Translations under genes and position numbers: made by a program
Assembly (NCBI RefSeq): GCF_008641105.1
Contig: NZ_VTTI01000002.1
Location: 286,050 to 350,049 of the forward strand
Reading direction: 5' to 3'
Origin: Halopseudomonas salina
GTDB taxonomy: Bacteria > Pseudomonadota > Gammaproteobacteria > Pseudomonadales > Pseudomonadaceae
DNA: 64,000 nucleotides
Shown here: piece after piece, positions 55,136 to 64,000 of the stretch
Position numbering within the stretch: position 1 is the stretch's first letter
Layout of the letters: each line of letters begins with the position of its first letter
Notes under the pieces: model-generated
What the model was told of the DNA's origin: nothing
Database searches by the model: none
Seen by the model: only the letters and a program-made list of their open reading frames with translations

Positions 55136-55780
55136 CTAGCGGCCCTGATCGAGTAGAGAGACGCCCAGCTTGAGTGCGGTGTCGGTGACCACGTCTACGG
55201 GGGTGCGGTAGCCGTTGGCCATCCAGTGCAGTGCAATATGAATCACACCCCCCAGAATGCCCGCCTGCAACAATCCGTTAAAACGCTGACCGGGCCGGGC
55301 GAGTAAGCGGGCGATGTCATCGCTGGTCGCCTCCAGTGCTTTTTCAATTGCCTCGTCCACCGCGGGACTGATGCCGCGGATCTCGATCAGTAGCAACCGT
55401 GCAATGGTCGGGTTTTCCTTCAACCGCTGAAAATACGCCAACAGCATCGCTCTGCTGCGTACCACAGGATCTGCACCGGCGGCTTCGGCAGCCGCCATAT
55501 TGTCTTCACGCATCCAACGTGCGGCTTGCTCGTAGCTTGCAATCAGCAGCTCATCGCTATGGGCGAAGGACTCGTAGAAGTAACGCTGGGTCAGGCCGGC
55601 CGCATCACACACCTGCTTTACACCCGAATGGCGGTAACCGTTCTCTCCATATACCCGTATGGCCGCATCGATCAGCTGTTGGCGTCGCTGCGCCTTGCGC
55701 TGTTCTACAGCCGAGCCGCGATAGCGTCTCTTCGGCTCAGGTTTTTTTTCAGCCGGCGCTGGGTTTGTGGTTATATTCAT
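55136..55780 (-). CDS. TetR-family regulator, divergent from Baeyer-Villiger operon
   Basis: 214 residues from ATG 55780 (a TTG 30 bases upstream is unlikely). Lys/Arg-rich N-terminus, then the helix-turn-helix RRQQLIDAAIRVYGENGYRHSGVKQVCDAAGLTQRYFYESF (about 33-73), then a helical ligand domain. It faces away from a monooxygenase-SDR-esterase operon with a perfect inverted repeat between, so it probably represses that operon until a ketone or related ligand is bound. Confidence 0.9.
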   Translation of the reverse strand: MNITTNPAPAEKKPEPKRRYRGSAVEQRKAQRRQQLIDAAIRVYGENGYRHSGVKQVCDAAGLTQRYFYESFAHSDELLIASYEQAARWMREDNMAAAEAAGADPVVRSRAMLLAYFQRLKENPTIARLLLIEIRGISPAVDEAIEKALEATSDDIARLLARPGQRFNGLLQAGILGGVIHIALHWMANGYRTPVDVVTDTALKLGVSLLDQGR

Positions 55781-55818
55781 GAACTGAATTCTGACAACAG
55801 GGATTGCCAAATCTTATA

Positions 55819-55836
55819 TGACAATTTAGATTGTCA
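55819..55836. promoter_or_regulatory. Perfect inverted repeat between TetR and monooxygenase genes (probable operator)
   Basis: TGACAAT-TTAG-ATTGTCA, perfect 7-bp arms, 18 bases, 26 bases before the monooxygenase ATG and 38 before the TetR ATG. Place and symmetry fit a TetR operator for both directions. Confidence 0.72.
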
Positions 55837-55862
55837 CCACCACCCATTGTCGGGATATTCCC

Positions 55863-57341
55863 ATGAGCACAGCACAACAACAAAAATTCCAGCCCTCGCC
55901 ACTGGACGTCCTTATCATCGGGGCCGGCCTCTCCGGCATCGGCGCCGCCCGCGCCTTGACTGATCAATGCCCGGACAAGCGCTATCAGATCCTCGAGCGC
56001 CGTGCCGCCATGGGCGGCACTTGGGACCTGTTCCGCTACCCCGGCATCCGCTCTGACTCGGATATGTATACGCTGAGCTACAGCTATAAACCCTGGACCC
56101 ACCGCAAGTCGATTGCCGATGGTCCGGACATCAAGCGCTACATTGAAGAGATCGCCGAAGAGTCGGGTATCACCAACAATATCCGCTTCCAGCGCAAGGT
56201 CCTCTCTGCCGCCTGGTCCAGCGATGAAGCACTCTGGACCATCACTGCCCTGGCCACAGACCAGCAGGGTGAGGAACATGAGGAAGTGGTGAAAGCGCGC
56301 CTGCTCTCGGTCTGTGCTGGTTATTACAGCTATGACGAAGGCTATCGCCCGGACTTCCCCAATGAGGCCGACTTCAAGGGCCAGATCATTCACCCACAAT
56401 TCTGGCCTGAAAACCTGGATTACAGTGGCAAGCGCGTGGTCGTTATCGGTAGCGGTGCCACGGCGGTAACCCTGGTACCAGCGCTGGCCCAGACCGCCGC
56501 CCATGTCACCATGCTGCAGCGTTCACCCAGCTACGTTGTATCCCGTCCGCTGGAAGACGGCTTTGCCCGCGGCCTGCAGAAATGGGTGCCCATGCCCGCG
56601 GCACACGCCCTGACCCGTTGGAAAAACGTATTGCTGGGCTCATTCTTTTACCGGATCGCTCGCAACAAGCCGGAAATGTTCAAGCAGCGTCTACTGCACA
56701 TGGTCAAGACCCAGGTTGGCCCAGAGCTCGATATGAAGCACTTTACCCCGTCCTATAAGCCCTGGGACCAGAGGGTCTGCGCCGTGCCAGACGGCGACCT
56801 GTTCCATGATATTCGCGCTGGGCGCGCCTCGGTGGTAACTGACACCATCGACACCTTTACTCCGGACGGCATCCGCCTGGCATCAGGTGAGGAACTCAAG
56901 GCCGACATCATCATTACTGCCACCGGCCTCAAGCTGAATGCACTTGGTGATGTACAGGTGAGCGTGGACGGCGAGCCCGTTGCCTTTGGTGAACACACAG
57001 CTTACAAAGGCATGATGCTCAGTGACATTCCCAATCTGATCCTGACCTTCGGCTATACCAATGCCTCCTGGACACTCAAGGCGGAACTGACTTCCAACTA
57101 CACCTGCCGCCTGCTGCAGTACATGGATCGCCATGGCTACAAGATGGCCGTGCCGCGCCGTGGCGCAGATGTGCAGGACGCTCCCTTCCTCAACTTCACC
57201 TCCGGTTATGTTCAGCGCGCAGAGGGCATGCTACCCAAACAGGGTGACCGCAAGCCCTGGCAGGTGCATCAGAATTACTTCCAGGACAAGCTCACTATTC
57301 AGTACGGCCGGGTTGACGACGGCGTCATGCAGTTCCAATAA
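55863..57341 (+). CDS. Flavin-containing Baeyer-Villiger-type monooxygenase
   Basis: 492 residues. Two dinucleotide folds: FAD site IIGAGLSGIGAARAL (about 18-32) and NADPH site VIGSGATAVTLVPAL (about 194-208). Between them is the Baeyer-Villiger fingerprint F-x-G-x3-H-x3-W, here FKGQIIHPQFW at 171-181. These enzymes insert an oxygen atom next to a ketone, giving an ester, with NADPH and O2. First gene of a likely operon with an SDR (17-base gap) and an esterase-like hydrolase. Substrate unknown. Confidence 0.92.
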   Translation: MSTAQQQKFQPSPLDVLIIGAGLSGIGAARALTDQCPDKRYQILERRAAMGGTWDLFRYPGIRSDSDMYTLSYSYKPWTHRKSIADGPDIKRYIEEIAEESGITNNIRFQRKVLSAAWSSDEALWTITALATDQQGEEHEEVVKARLLSVCAGYYSYDEGYRPDFPNEADFKGQIIHPQFWPENLDYSGKRVVVIGSGATAVTLVPALAQTAAHVTMLQRSPSYVVSRPLEDGFARGLQKWVPMPAAHALTRWKNVLLGSFFYRIARNKPEMFKQRLLHMVKTQVGPELDMKHFTPSYKPWDQRVCAVPDGDLFHDIRAGRASVVTDTIDTFTPDGIRLASGEELKADIIITATGLKLNALGDVQVSVDGEPVAFGEHTAYKGMMLSDIPNLILTFGYTNASWTLKAELTSNYTCRLLQYMDRHGYKMAVPRRGADVQDAPFLNFTSGYVQRAEGMLPKQGDRKPWQVHQNYFQDKLTIQYGRVDDGVMQFQ

Positions 57342-57358
57342 AAAGGATAATAAAAGCC

Positions 57359-58174
57359 ATGCAAGTTAATGATTGTGTTGCAGTACTTACCGGCGCTGGC
57401 AGTGGAATAGGCCGGGCTCTGGCCATCGCCCTCGCCCAGCGCGGCTGCCATCTGGCCCTGGCCGATGTAAACGCTACCGCCCTGGCCGAGACCGCTTCCC
57501 AGGCAAGAGCGATCGGCGTCAAGGTCAGTGAACATCCGCTCGATGTCGCCAATCGCGCGTCTGTGGCCGCCCTGCCCCAGGCGGTGATGGCCGAGCACGG
57601 CAAAGTAGACCTGATTATCAACAACGCCGGGGTCGCCCTGGGTGGTAATTTTGACGAAGTCAAAACCGAGGACTTCGACTGGCTCATGGGCATCAATTTT
57701 GACGGAGTGGTGTGCATGACCCGCGCCTTTCTGCCCCTGCTCAAACAGCGGCCAGCCGCCCGTATCGTCAACATTTCCAGCCTGTTCGGCTTTATTACCC
57801 CCGCAGGCCAGACCGCCTATTGTGCCAGCAAGTTTGCGGTACGTGGTTTCTCCAATGCCCTGCGCCTGGAGCTGCAGGCTGGCCCTGTGGGTGTGACAGT
57901 GGTACACCCCGGCGGTGTAGCCACGGCCATTGCCACCAGTGCACGCCCACCTGAGGGTGTTGATCAGGCCGAGCATGCACGCAAGCTCAAACAGGCGGAA
58001 AAACTGCTGCGCATGCCACCGGCCAAGGCCGCGGAAATCATCCTGCGCGGGATTGAGCGCGACAAACCCCGCGTGGTGGTTGGTAACGACGCAAGAGTAC
58101 TGTCATGGCTTGAACGCATAATGCCCGTCAACTACTGGCGTTTGTTGCCAGGGCTTGCCACGCAGAAGGTCTGA
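57359..58174 (+). CDS. Short-chain dehydrogenase/reductase (SDR) in BVMO operon
   Basis: 271 residues. Cofactor motif TGAGSGIG (11-18), NNAG (88-91), catalytic Ser140/141 in VNISSLFG, Tyr154 and Lys158 in YCASK. The C-terminal GGVATAIATSAR segment is typical of classical SDRs. In this setting it could oxidise an alcohol to the ketone used by the monooxygenase. AAAAGG about 12 bases before the ATG. Confidence 0.92.
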   Translation: MQVNDCVAVLTGAGSGIGRALAIALAQRGCHLALADVNATALAETASQARAIGVKVSEHPLDVANRASVAALPQAVMAEHGKVDLIINNAGVALGGNFDEVKTEDFDWLMGINFDGVVCMTRAFLPLLKQRPAARIVNISSLFGFITPAGQTAYCASKFAVRGFSNALRLELQAGPVGVTVVHPGGVATAIATSARPPEGVDQAEHARKLKQAEKLLRMPPAKAAEIILRGIERDKPRVVVGNDARVLSWLERIMPVNYWRLLPGLATQKV

Positions 58175-58220
58175 TGACCCTCTGCCCCCTGACATCTGCA
58201 CCTCGGAAAGGACTTAAACG

Positions 58221-59159
58221 GTGAATTATCTATTCAGCTTTATCCTGATCTGCCTCTTTCTGTTTCTAGGTGGATTATTTCTCTTCACACTATTTGTAGC
58301 CATGCGTGTGCGCATGGGTCTTCCTCCGGAGGGCCGCTTTGTCACCATCATGGGCAACCGCATGCACTACCTAGAGCAAGGCAAGGGCCAGCCCATACTC
58401 ATGATCCATGGCCTTGGCGGGGTAGCGCAGAACTTCAGCTACAGCGTCATGGGTCAGATGGCCAAGACCCACCGGGTTATTGCCATTGACCGTCCGGGCA
58501 GTGGTTACTCGGTACGGCATCCACAGTCATCCGCCTCCCTGGCCGTCCAGGCTGACGTGGTGGCAGGTCTGATCGACGCCCTGAAGCTCGACAAGCCGTT
58601 GATTGTTGGTCATTCACTTGGCGGCGCAGTCGCCCTGGCCACCGCATTGCGGCATCCCGAAAAGGTTTCCCGACTGGCACTGGTTGCACCCTTGACCCAC
58701 ATGCCAACGGAGACCTCAAAGGCTTTTGCTGCGCTGGCTATCACCTGGCCCTGGCTGCGCCGTCTGGTGGCCTGGACGCTGGCCACACCGATGTCGATCC
58801 TGCAGCGGGAAAAGGTACTGGATATTGTTTTTGGCCCCGAGAGCGTGCCCAAGGACTTTCCGGTACGTGGCGGCGGCTTGCTGGGTTTGCGTCCGAGCCA
58901 ATTCATCTCCGCCTCGGAAGACATGAACGCCCTGCCCGATGCCCTGCCGATGATGCAGCAGCAATACGCAACCATGACGTTGCCGGTGGCCGTTCTTTAT
59001 GGTCGCCAGGACCGTATCCTGGACTACCGCGAGCAGGGTGAGGCCATGGCAGCGGCAGCGCCCAATGCCGCGCTGGAGCTGATCGATGGCGGGCATATGT
59101 TGCCGATTACCCAACCAGATGTGACTGCAGACTTCATTCGACGCCAGGCAGCCCTATAA
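58221..59159 (+). CDS. Membrane-anchored alpha/beta hydrolase in BVMO operon
   Basis: 312 residues from GTG 58221, with AAAGGA eight bases upstream. N-terminal hydrophobic anchor (FILICLFLFLGGLFLFTLFV). Catalytic core: oxyanion IHGLGG, nucleophile GHSLGGA (Ser132), acid YGRQDRILD, histidine DGGHMLP. It could hydrolyse the ester product of the monooxygenase. Its last 6 bases overlap the convergent rarD end. Confidence 0.9.
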   Translation: MNYLFSFILICLFLFLGGLFLFTLFVAMRVRMGLPPEGRFVTIMGNRMHYLEQGKGQPILMIHGLGGVAQNFSYSVMGQMAKTHRVIAIDRPGSGYSVRHPQSSASLAVQADVVAGLIDALKLDKPLIVGHSLGGAVALATALRHPEKVSRLALVAPLTHMPTETSKAFAALAITWPWLRRLVAWTLATPMSILQREKVLDIVFGPESVPKDFPVRGGGLLGLRPSQFISASEDMNALPDALPMMQQQYATMTLPVAVLYGRQDRILDYREQGEAMAAAAPNAALELIDGGHMLPITQPDVTADFIRRQAAL

Positions 59160-60062
59160 AGCAGCCTGGCGCTTCCTGCTCGTTTGCAGGGTGCGCCAGG
59201 TTGACCAGGAGTAAAGACCCAGTGCCAGCCAGATCAGCGCAAAACTGGCTATCTGAATTCCGGTAATCGACTCCCCGAACACCAACAACGCAATCAGAAA
59301 CTGCATGCTCGGATTGATGTACATCAGAAATCCGACAGTTGCCAGCCGTAACCGCCGGGCTGCTCCGGCAAAAGCCAAAAGCGGTATCGCGGTAATCACC
59401 CCACTGGCCATCAGCAACATAGTGGTGCGCACATCGCCATCCATGCTCGACTGCCCCATCTGAAACATTCCCGCCAGCACCAGCAACGCCAAAGGCAGCA
59501 ATAACAGCGTTTCCACAAACAGCCCCGACAGACCATCAAGCAGTATCTGTTTGCGCAGCAGGCCGTAGGTACCAAAGCTCAACGCCAGAATCAGACTGAT
59601 CCAGGGCATGGTACCCAGCACGACAAGCTGCAGCAGTATGGCTGCTCCCGCAAGCAGAACAGCCACACCCTGCAATGGCTCCATTCGCTCGCGCAGTATC
59701 AGCATGCCAAGGGCGACGTTCACCAGAGGAGTCAGGAAATAACCCAGGCTGGCCTGTAGTACATGGTGGGTCTCCACCGCATAGATGTAGACGCCCCAGT
59801 TGATCGCAATCAGCACAGCGCAGCCCAGCACTCGGCCCAACCGACCCGGCCGGGACAGCGCTTCTCTGACGGGCTGCCAGCGGCGCATGAGGGTGATGAC
59901 CACGGCAAGGAATACGCAGGACCAGATGATGCGATGGATCAGCACTTCAAAGGCCGGCACCCCTTCGAACAAGGCGAAGAACAGGGGGAAGCAGCCCCAA
60001 ATCGTGTACGCACCCACGCCGTAGGCTATGCCCTGGCTGTTGTCTGAAAGCTTTGCGACCAT
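59154..60062 (-). CDS. rarD: RarD-type EamA/DMT transporter
   Basis: 302 residues with ten hydrophobic helices and the RarD start (GIAYGVGAYTIWGCFPLFFALF) plus NWGVYIYAVETHHVLQASLGYF and LRLATVGFLMYINPSMQFL. Member of the drug/metabolite transporter superfamily; substrate of RarD proteins is not settled. ATG at 60062. 3' end overlaps the esterase gene by 6 bases. Confidence 0.93.
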   Translation of the reverse strand: MVAKLSDNSQGIAYGVGAYTIWGCFPLFFALFEGVPAFEVLIHRIIWSCVFLAVVITLMRRWQPVREALSRPGRLGRVLGCAVLIAINWGVYIYAVETHHVLQASLGYFLTPLVNVALGMLILRERMEPLQGVAVLLAGAAILLQLVVLGTMPWISLILALSFGTYGLLRKQILLDGLSGLFVETLLLLPLALLVLAGMFQMGQSSMDGDVRTTMLLMASGVITAIPLLAFAGAARRLRLATVGFLMYINPSMQFLIALLVFGESITGIQIASFALIWLALGLYSWSTWRTLQTSRKRQAAL

Positions 60063-60083
60063 ACAGGCCTCGATTGGGGGCGG

Positions 60084-62216
60084 TCAGGAGAGATTGTGTT
60101 TCTGATCCAGAAGTAGTCGCACGCGGCGGCTCAGTTCATCCAGGCTGAAGGGTTTGGTCAACAGACGGGTATGGGGTTGTCGGGTAGCTTGCTCCAGGCT
60201 CTTGTCCGCAGCAAACCCGGTGACGAATAATACCTTGAGTTCAGGCAATCGGGAACGCAGCTTTTCCGCCAGGTCACGGCCACTCATCGAACCGGGCAGA
60301 CCCACGTCTGTTACCAGCACGTCCAGAGATTCCATGCTCAGCGCCTGTGCCAAGCCATCAGCACCATCAACGGCTGCTATCACCTGATATCCCAGGTCTT
60401 CCAGAACCTCAACCATCAGTTCCCGCACTGACTGCTCATCATCGACCACCAGAATGCTTTCCCCCTGGGCCGTGGGCGTTTCATGGGTATCCGGCTTGCC
60501 TTCAATCACCGTCTCCTTGCCCGCCTGGCGTGGAAAATACAAAGTAACTGTGGTGCCAAGCCCAGGTTTACTGTGGATTCTTGCCTGCCCCCCAGATTGC
60601 TGGGTAAAACCGTAGACCATGGAAAGACCCAGGCCGGTTCCCTCGCTGATGTTCTTTGTCGTAAAAAACGGGTCGAAAGCCCTGGCCGCCACATCAGGCG
60701 CCATGCCTTCACCGTTATCGGTAACCGAAACCCCGATATAGTCGCCTGGCGGAAGATCGCGCAACAACGCCAGCTCGCCATCAATGACGTGATGGCTGAT
60801 CTCGATGACCAGGTCACCTCCCCCAGGCATCGCATCCCGGGCATTGATCGCCAGATTAACCACGGCATTTTCCAACTGGCCTGGATCACAAAGAATCGTA
60901 TCCTCGCACCCCAGGCGACATTCAAGATGAATACTCGGACCCACAGTACGACTTATCAGGTCCTCCAGCTCGGCTACGGTTCTGGCTGGCTGAATGATGC
61001 GCGGTGCCAATGACTGTTGCCTGGAAAAAGCCAGCAGCCGATGGGTTAATGCCGCAGCCCGTTTCACTGACGACAGGGCCATTTCACTGTATCGCTCGAG
61101 CCCTTCAGTGCGACCTGAACTGACCCGCATGTGAATCACCTCAAGGCTGCCACTGATACCCGCCAAAAGATTGTTGAAATCGTGGGCGATACCGCCTGTG
61201 AGCTGTCCCACCGCCTTGAGCTTTTCGCTTTGTAGTAACTGTTCCTCGGCCTTGCGGCGATCCGAGGCTTCGGTATTCAGCGCCTCGACGGCCTGCTGCA
61301 GTTCGATTGTTCTCTCTGCTACCCGCTGCTCCAGCTCGGTTTGCCCCCGCCTCAAAGCCTCACGGACAAGTATCTGTTCGTTGATATTGGTAAAAGTACC
61401 TACCCACTCGATCAGATGCTCGCCATCTCCCTCCACCGGGGTGGCGCGTGCTTGAAACCATTCATAACAGTTATCACTGGGGTTCCAGACACGGCAATCA
61501 AAACTGATAGCACCGTCCGATGCGGCATGGCCCCAACCCTCCATGGCTACCTTGCGATCATCCGGGTGCAAAGCGTCCAGCCAACCCAGTCCCATACTGC
61601 TTTCCGGGGTAAGTTGAGTGTGCTCCAGCCACTGGCCGCTGGCCCAGGTCCAGTTACCGCGTGCAGCAGAGCGCCAGACCAGCTGGGGAATCGCATCGAT
61701 AAGAGAACGGAGTCTGCGCTCGCTCTGGCCCAGAGCTTCTTCCGCTACTTTGCGTTCCGAAACGTTGATTACAAATTCGAAAGCCAGGTCTTCATTAAGC
61801 TTCTTCGCAGCAAACAGCGCCCACCACCGGGTGCCATCCTTACGAATGTATTGTTTTTCGTAGGGCGTGGTTTCGCCGCGCGCCTTGAGTTCGGCAAAGG
61901 CCCTGTTTGAATCGAGCATCCACTCCGACGGCGTAAGACGCTGCCAGGTGAGGTCGCCGGCGAGAAGCTCATCACGGGTGTAACGGGACATCGCCAGAAA
62001 CGCATTATTGGCATCGATTATGCGACCGCTCATGTCGAAATAAATGACACCAATCGCTTCTACATCCAACGCCCTGCGAAGACGATATTCGCCCCGCCCA
62101 CTAGACAGTTCTTTCCAGAGGTCCAGTTGCGGGCCTGCATCCGAAACAGCTTCCGTTACAGCCTGAATACCCGGAGAAGGCGGCTGCGCTTTATCTTCCT
62201 TTGGTGTATCCGTCAT
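60084..62216 (-). CDS. Hybrid sensor histidine kinase (PAS-PAS-HisKA-HATPase-REC)
   Basis: 710 residues from ATG 62216 (the frame is open to 62291 but the upstream part lacks a ribosome site). No membrane helix, so cytosolic. Two PAS domains (about 50-165 and 165-285), a coiled coil, HisKA with the phospho-His in GGIAHDFNNLLAG, HATPase with N box NLAINARDAMPGGG and G boxes DNGEGMAP and GTGLGLSMVYG. A C-terminal receiver follows with acceptor Asp in VTDVGLPGSM and Lys in LTKPFSL. The HDFNN type and terminal receiver suit a multi-step relay. No separate output protein gene is adjacent. Confidence 0.92.
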   Translation of the reverse strand: MTDTPKEDKAQPPSPGIQAVTEAVSDAGPQLDLWKELSSGRGEYRLRRALDVEAIGVIYFDMSGRIIDANNAFLAMSRYTRDELLAGDLTWQRLTPSEWMLDSNRAFAELKARGETTPYEKQYIRKDGTRWWALFAAKKLNEDLAFEFVINVSERKVAEEALGQSERRLRSLIDAIPQLVWRSAARGNWTWASGQWLEHTQLTPESSMGLGWLDALHPDDRKVAMEGWGHAASDGAISFDCRVWNPSDNCYEWFQARATPVEGDGEHLIEWVGTFTNINEQILVREALRRGQTELEQRVAERTIELQQAVEALNTEASDRRKAEEQLLQSEKLKAVGQLTGGIAHDFNNLLAGISGSLEVIHMRVSSGRTEGLERYSEMALSSVKRAAALTHRLLAFSRQQSLAPRIIQPARTVAELEDLISRTVGPSIHLECRLGCEDTILCDPGQLENAVVNLAINARDAMPGGGDLVIEISHHVIDGELALLRDLPPGDYIGVSVTDNGEGMAPDVAARAFDPFFTTKNISEGTGLGLSMVYGFTQQSGGQARIHSKPGLGTTVTLYFPRQAGKETVIEGKPDTHETPTAQGESILVVDDEQSVRELMVEVLEDLGYQVIAAVDGADGLAQALSMESLDVLVTDVGLPGSMSGRDLAEKLRSRLPELKVLFVTGFAADKSLEQATRQPHTRLLTKPFSLDELSRRVRLLLDQKHNLS

Positions 62217-62389
62217 TCGCCTACCGTATCTATACCAAGCGAGCCAAATACTGGAATTTAGCCATTGACCCAAGAGGAACACAACCTTCAACGGGGATAC
62301 AGTTCATAGCTCACCCCCCCTGGAAAGTGATCTTCAAGCGCATATCTGGGACGCCAACGTCGCTCGAAGGTTCGACGCACGATTGCACT

Positions 62390-64000
62390 TTATTGATCCA
62401 GCTTGAATCGCCGCAAACGTAACGAATTGGTCAACACGAAGATGCTTGAAAGACTCATTGCGCCAGCCGCCAGCATCGGATTCAGCAGAAAACCGGCTAC
62501 CGGATAGAGCACGCCCGCAGCGACCGGTATCAACGCGAGGTTATAGCCGTACGCCCAGAAAAAATTGCCCAGAATGGTGCTGCGAGTCCGTCGCGATAAC
62601 GCGGCAGCATTGACGATGCCGCGCAGATCACCACGCATCAGGACTACGTCACCCGCCTCGATAGCCACATCAGTACCCGTGCCTATGGCGATCCCCACAT
62701 TGGCCTGCGCCAGCGCGGGCGCATCGTTGATGCCATCCCCCACAAAGGCCACACGCTTACCCTGTTCCTGCAAACGCTTCACTTCCTCCGCTTTTTCCTG
62801 GGGCAACACTTCGGCGAGCACACGCTCGATACCTACCTGACGCGCTATCGCCTCCGCGGTAATCCGGTTATCGCCCGTCAGCATGGCAACCTCCAGCCCC
62901 ATGGACTTGAGTTCCGCCACAGCCTCGACCGAGCCCTCCTTGAGCGGATCCGCCACCGCGATGATAACCGCCAGACTGTGATCCACTGCTGCATAAAAAG
63001 GCGTTTTACCCTGTTGTGCAAGCGCCCTTGCCTGCTCCTCGGCAGCTGCCAGGCCAATGCCCAGGCGCTCCATATAGCGATCTGCGCCAATATGAATCTG
63101 GCGTCCGGCCACCTGTGCCTCGATGCCATAGCCCGGCTCGTTGTTGAAGCCGGAGACGCTGGGCAGCGTCAGGCCGCCAGCCTTCGCAGCGCTGACAATG
63201 GCTTCGCCAATCGGATGTTCGCTTTGTGCCTCCACAGCCGCCACCCAGCTCAGCACTTCATTGTGATCGCCCTCCATCACTACGAAATCAGTAAGCTCCG
63301 GGCGTCCCTGGGTCAGGGTGCCGGTTTTATCGAGCACCACCGTATCCATCTTCGCCAGGGTTTCCAGAGCGGCGCCCCGTCGGAACAGCACACCCATCTC
63401 CGCACCCTTGCCGGTGCTGACCATAATTGCCGTGGGCGTTGCCAGCCCCATTGCGCAGGGGCAGGCGATCAGCAGAACACTCACACCGGTCACAAAGGCA
63501 AACGACAACGTTGGCTCGGGGCCAAACAGGTACCAGACCGCAAAGGTGATGATTGCGATCAGGATGACTATGGGTACAAAAATACCGGCTATCTTGTCAG
63601 CCAGTTGCTGGATCGGTGGCTTGTCAGCCTGAGCCTGCTCGACCATCTTCACTATCTGCGACAAGACGGTATCGCCGCCTATCCGCGTCACTCTGAACAC
63701 CAGGGAACCGTTCTTGTTGATGGTACCGCCCACTACCTCGGAGCCAACTTCCTTGGATACGGGCACCGGCTCACCACTGATCATCGATTCATCGACGTAG
63801 GACTGACCTTCCTCCACCTCCCCGTCTACCGGGATTCGATCGCCCGGCCGAACCTGAATCCGATCCCCTGCCACAACGCTCTCGATCGCGATTTCCACCG
63901 GCTCACCGTCGCGTATTACCCGGGCTGTCTTGGCCTGCAGGCTGAGCAATTTCTTGATGGCTTGGGAAGTACGCCCCTTGGCTATATGCTCGAAATAGCG
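62390..64000 (-). CDS. copA: Copper-exporting P1B-type ATPase, C-terminal part, cut by window edge
   Basis: The frame is open to the window end and continues in-frame before the apparent TTG start, with an A-domain-type [20 protein letters not shown], so the true start is outside. Seen here: actuator domain with [10 protein letters not shown], the membrane metal site CPC in [16 protein letters not shown], phosphorylation site DKTGTLTQG, and hinge [23 protein letters not shown] plus the C-terminal membrane helix with YN and MxxSS ([22 protein letters not shown]) point to Cu+ export. Heavy-metal-binding N-terminal domains are not visible. Confidence 0.93.
   Translation of the reverse strand, partial: RYFEHIAKGRTSQAIKKLLSLQAKTARVIRDGEPVEIAIESVVAGDRIQVRPGDRIPVDGEVEEGQSYVDESMISGEPVPVSKEVGSEVVGGTINKNGSLVFRVTRIGGDTVLSQIVKMVEQAQADKPPIQQLADKIAGIFVPIVILIAIITFAVWYLFGPEPTLSFAFVTGVSVLLIACPCAMGLATPTAIMVSTGKGAEMGVLFRRGAALETLAKMDTVVLDKTGTLTQGRPELTDFVVMEGDHNEVLSWVAAVEAQSEHPIGEAIVSAAKAGGLTLPSVSGFNNEPGYGIEAQVAGRQIHIGADRYMERLGIGLAAAEEQARALAQQGKTPFYAAVDHSLAVIIAVADPLKEGSVEAVAELKSMGLEVAMLTGDNRITAEAIARQVGIERVLAEVLPQEKAEEVKRLQEQGKRVAFVGDGINDAPALAQANVGIAIGTGTDVAIEAGDVVLMRGDLRGIVNAAALSRRTRSTILGNFFWAYGYNLALIPVAAGVLYPVAGFLLNPMLAAGAMSLSSIFVLTNSLRLRRFKLDQ

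Overview
The window looks like a chromosomal segment of a Pseudomonadaceae gammaproteobacterium. It carries the Pseudomonas-type block cysG-serS-crcB-rarA-lolA-ftsK followed by aat-bpt-infA, a complete liuRABCDE leucine/isovalerate operon, an acnB gene, a MexJK/TriC-like RND pump with a divergent TetR gene, and many c-di-GMP proteins. By eye, base composition is moderately GC-rich. A marine Halopseudomonas-like lineage is a guess: the block lacks the trxB and clpA neighbours that I remember flanking it in P. aeruginosa. No rRNA, tRNA, CRISPR array or complete insertion sequence is visible.

Layout. 1-1.3 kb: start of a probable mechanosensitive channel gene (cut by the window edge) and a small conserved hypothetical. 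1.5-9.0 kb (minus strand): an orphan type VI secretion (T6SS) island, vgrG - DUF4123 adaptor - large LysM-containing putative effector - Sel1-repeat secreted protein (candidate immunity). This is the best candidate for an undescribed system. A repeat-rich spacer with REP-like palindromes precedes vgrG. 9.5-14.5 kb: RND pump operon and divergent TetR regulator with a 22-bp operator-like inverted repeat. 14.5-22.2 kb: lipocalin, exported hydrolase, a Na+/solute symporter with an unlisted 43-residue partner, an SDR enzyme, CorA and a membrane diguanylate cyclase. 22.3-32 kb: housekeeping block (siroheme, serine tRNA charging, fluoride export, RarA, LolA, FtsK, N-end-rule transferases, IF-1).

32-41.8 kb: an acyl-CoA dehydrogenase with a divergent LysR gene, then liuR-liuA-B-C-D-E, which takes isovaleryl-CoA to acetoacetate and acetyl-CoA. 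A perfect 18-bp palindrome lies ahead of liuR. Two intergenic gaps of this operon carry copies of a degenerate AAGCTTCAAGC-type repeat; a third copy follows the usp gene at 46 kb. 41.9-46.6 kb: MocR-type regulator, periplasmic binding protein, MiaE, a tandem universal stress protein under what looks like a textbook class II ANR/FNR promoter, and a DUF1289 protein. 46.7-52.7 kb: acnB with a long leader holding a perfect 16-bp-arm inverted repeat, a YgdI/YgdR lipoprotein, and a binding-protein/PAS/GGDEF/EAL fusion. 52.8-60 kb: rimO, a DUF2059-like lipoprotein, a TetR gene divergent from a Baeyer-Villiger monooxygenase-SDR-esterase operon, and rarD. 60-64 kb: a hybrid histidine kinase and the C-terminal two thirds of a copper P-type ATPase, cut by the window edge.

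All starts were chosen by eye from ribosome binding sites and family N-termini. No database search was run, so family assignments rest on recognised motifs and gene order.
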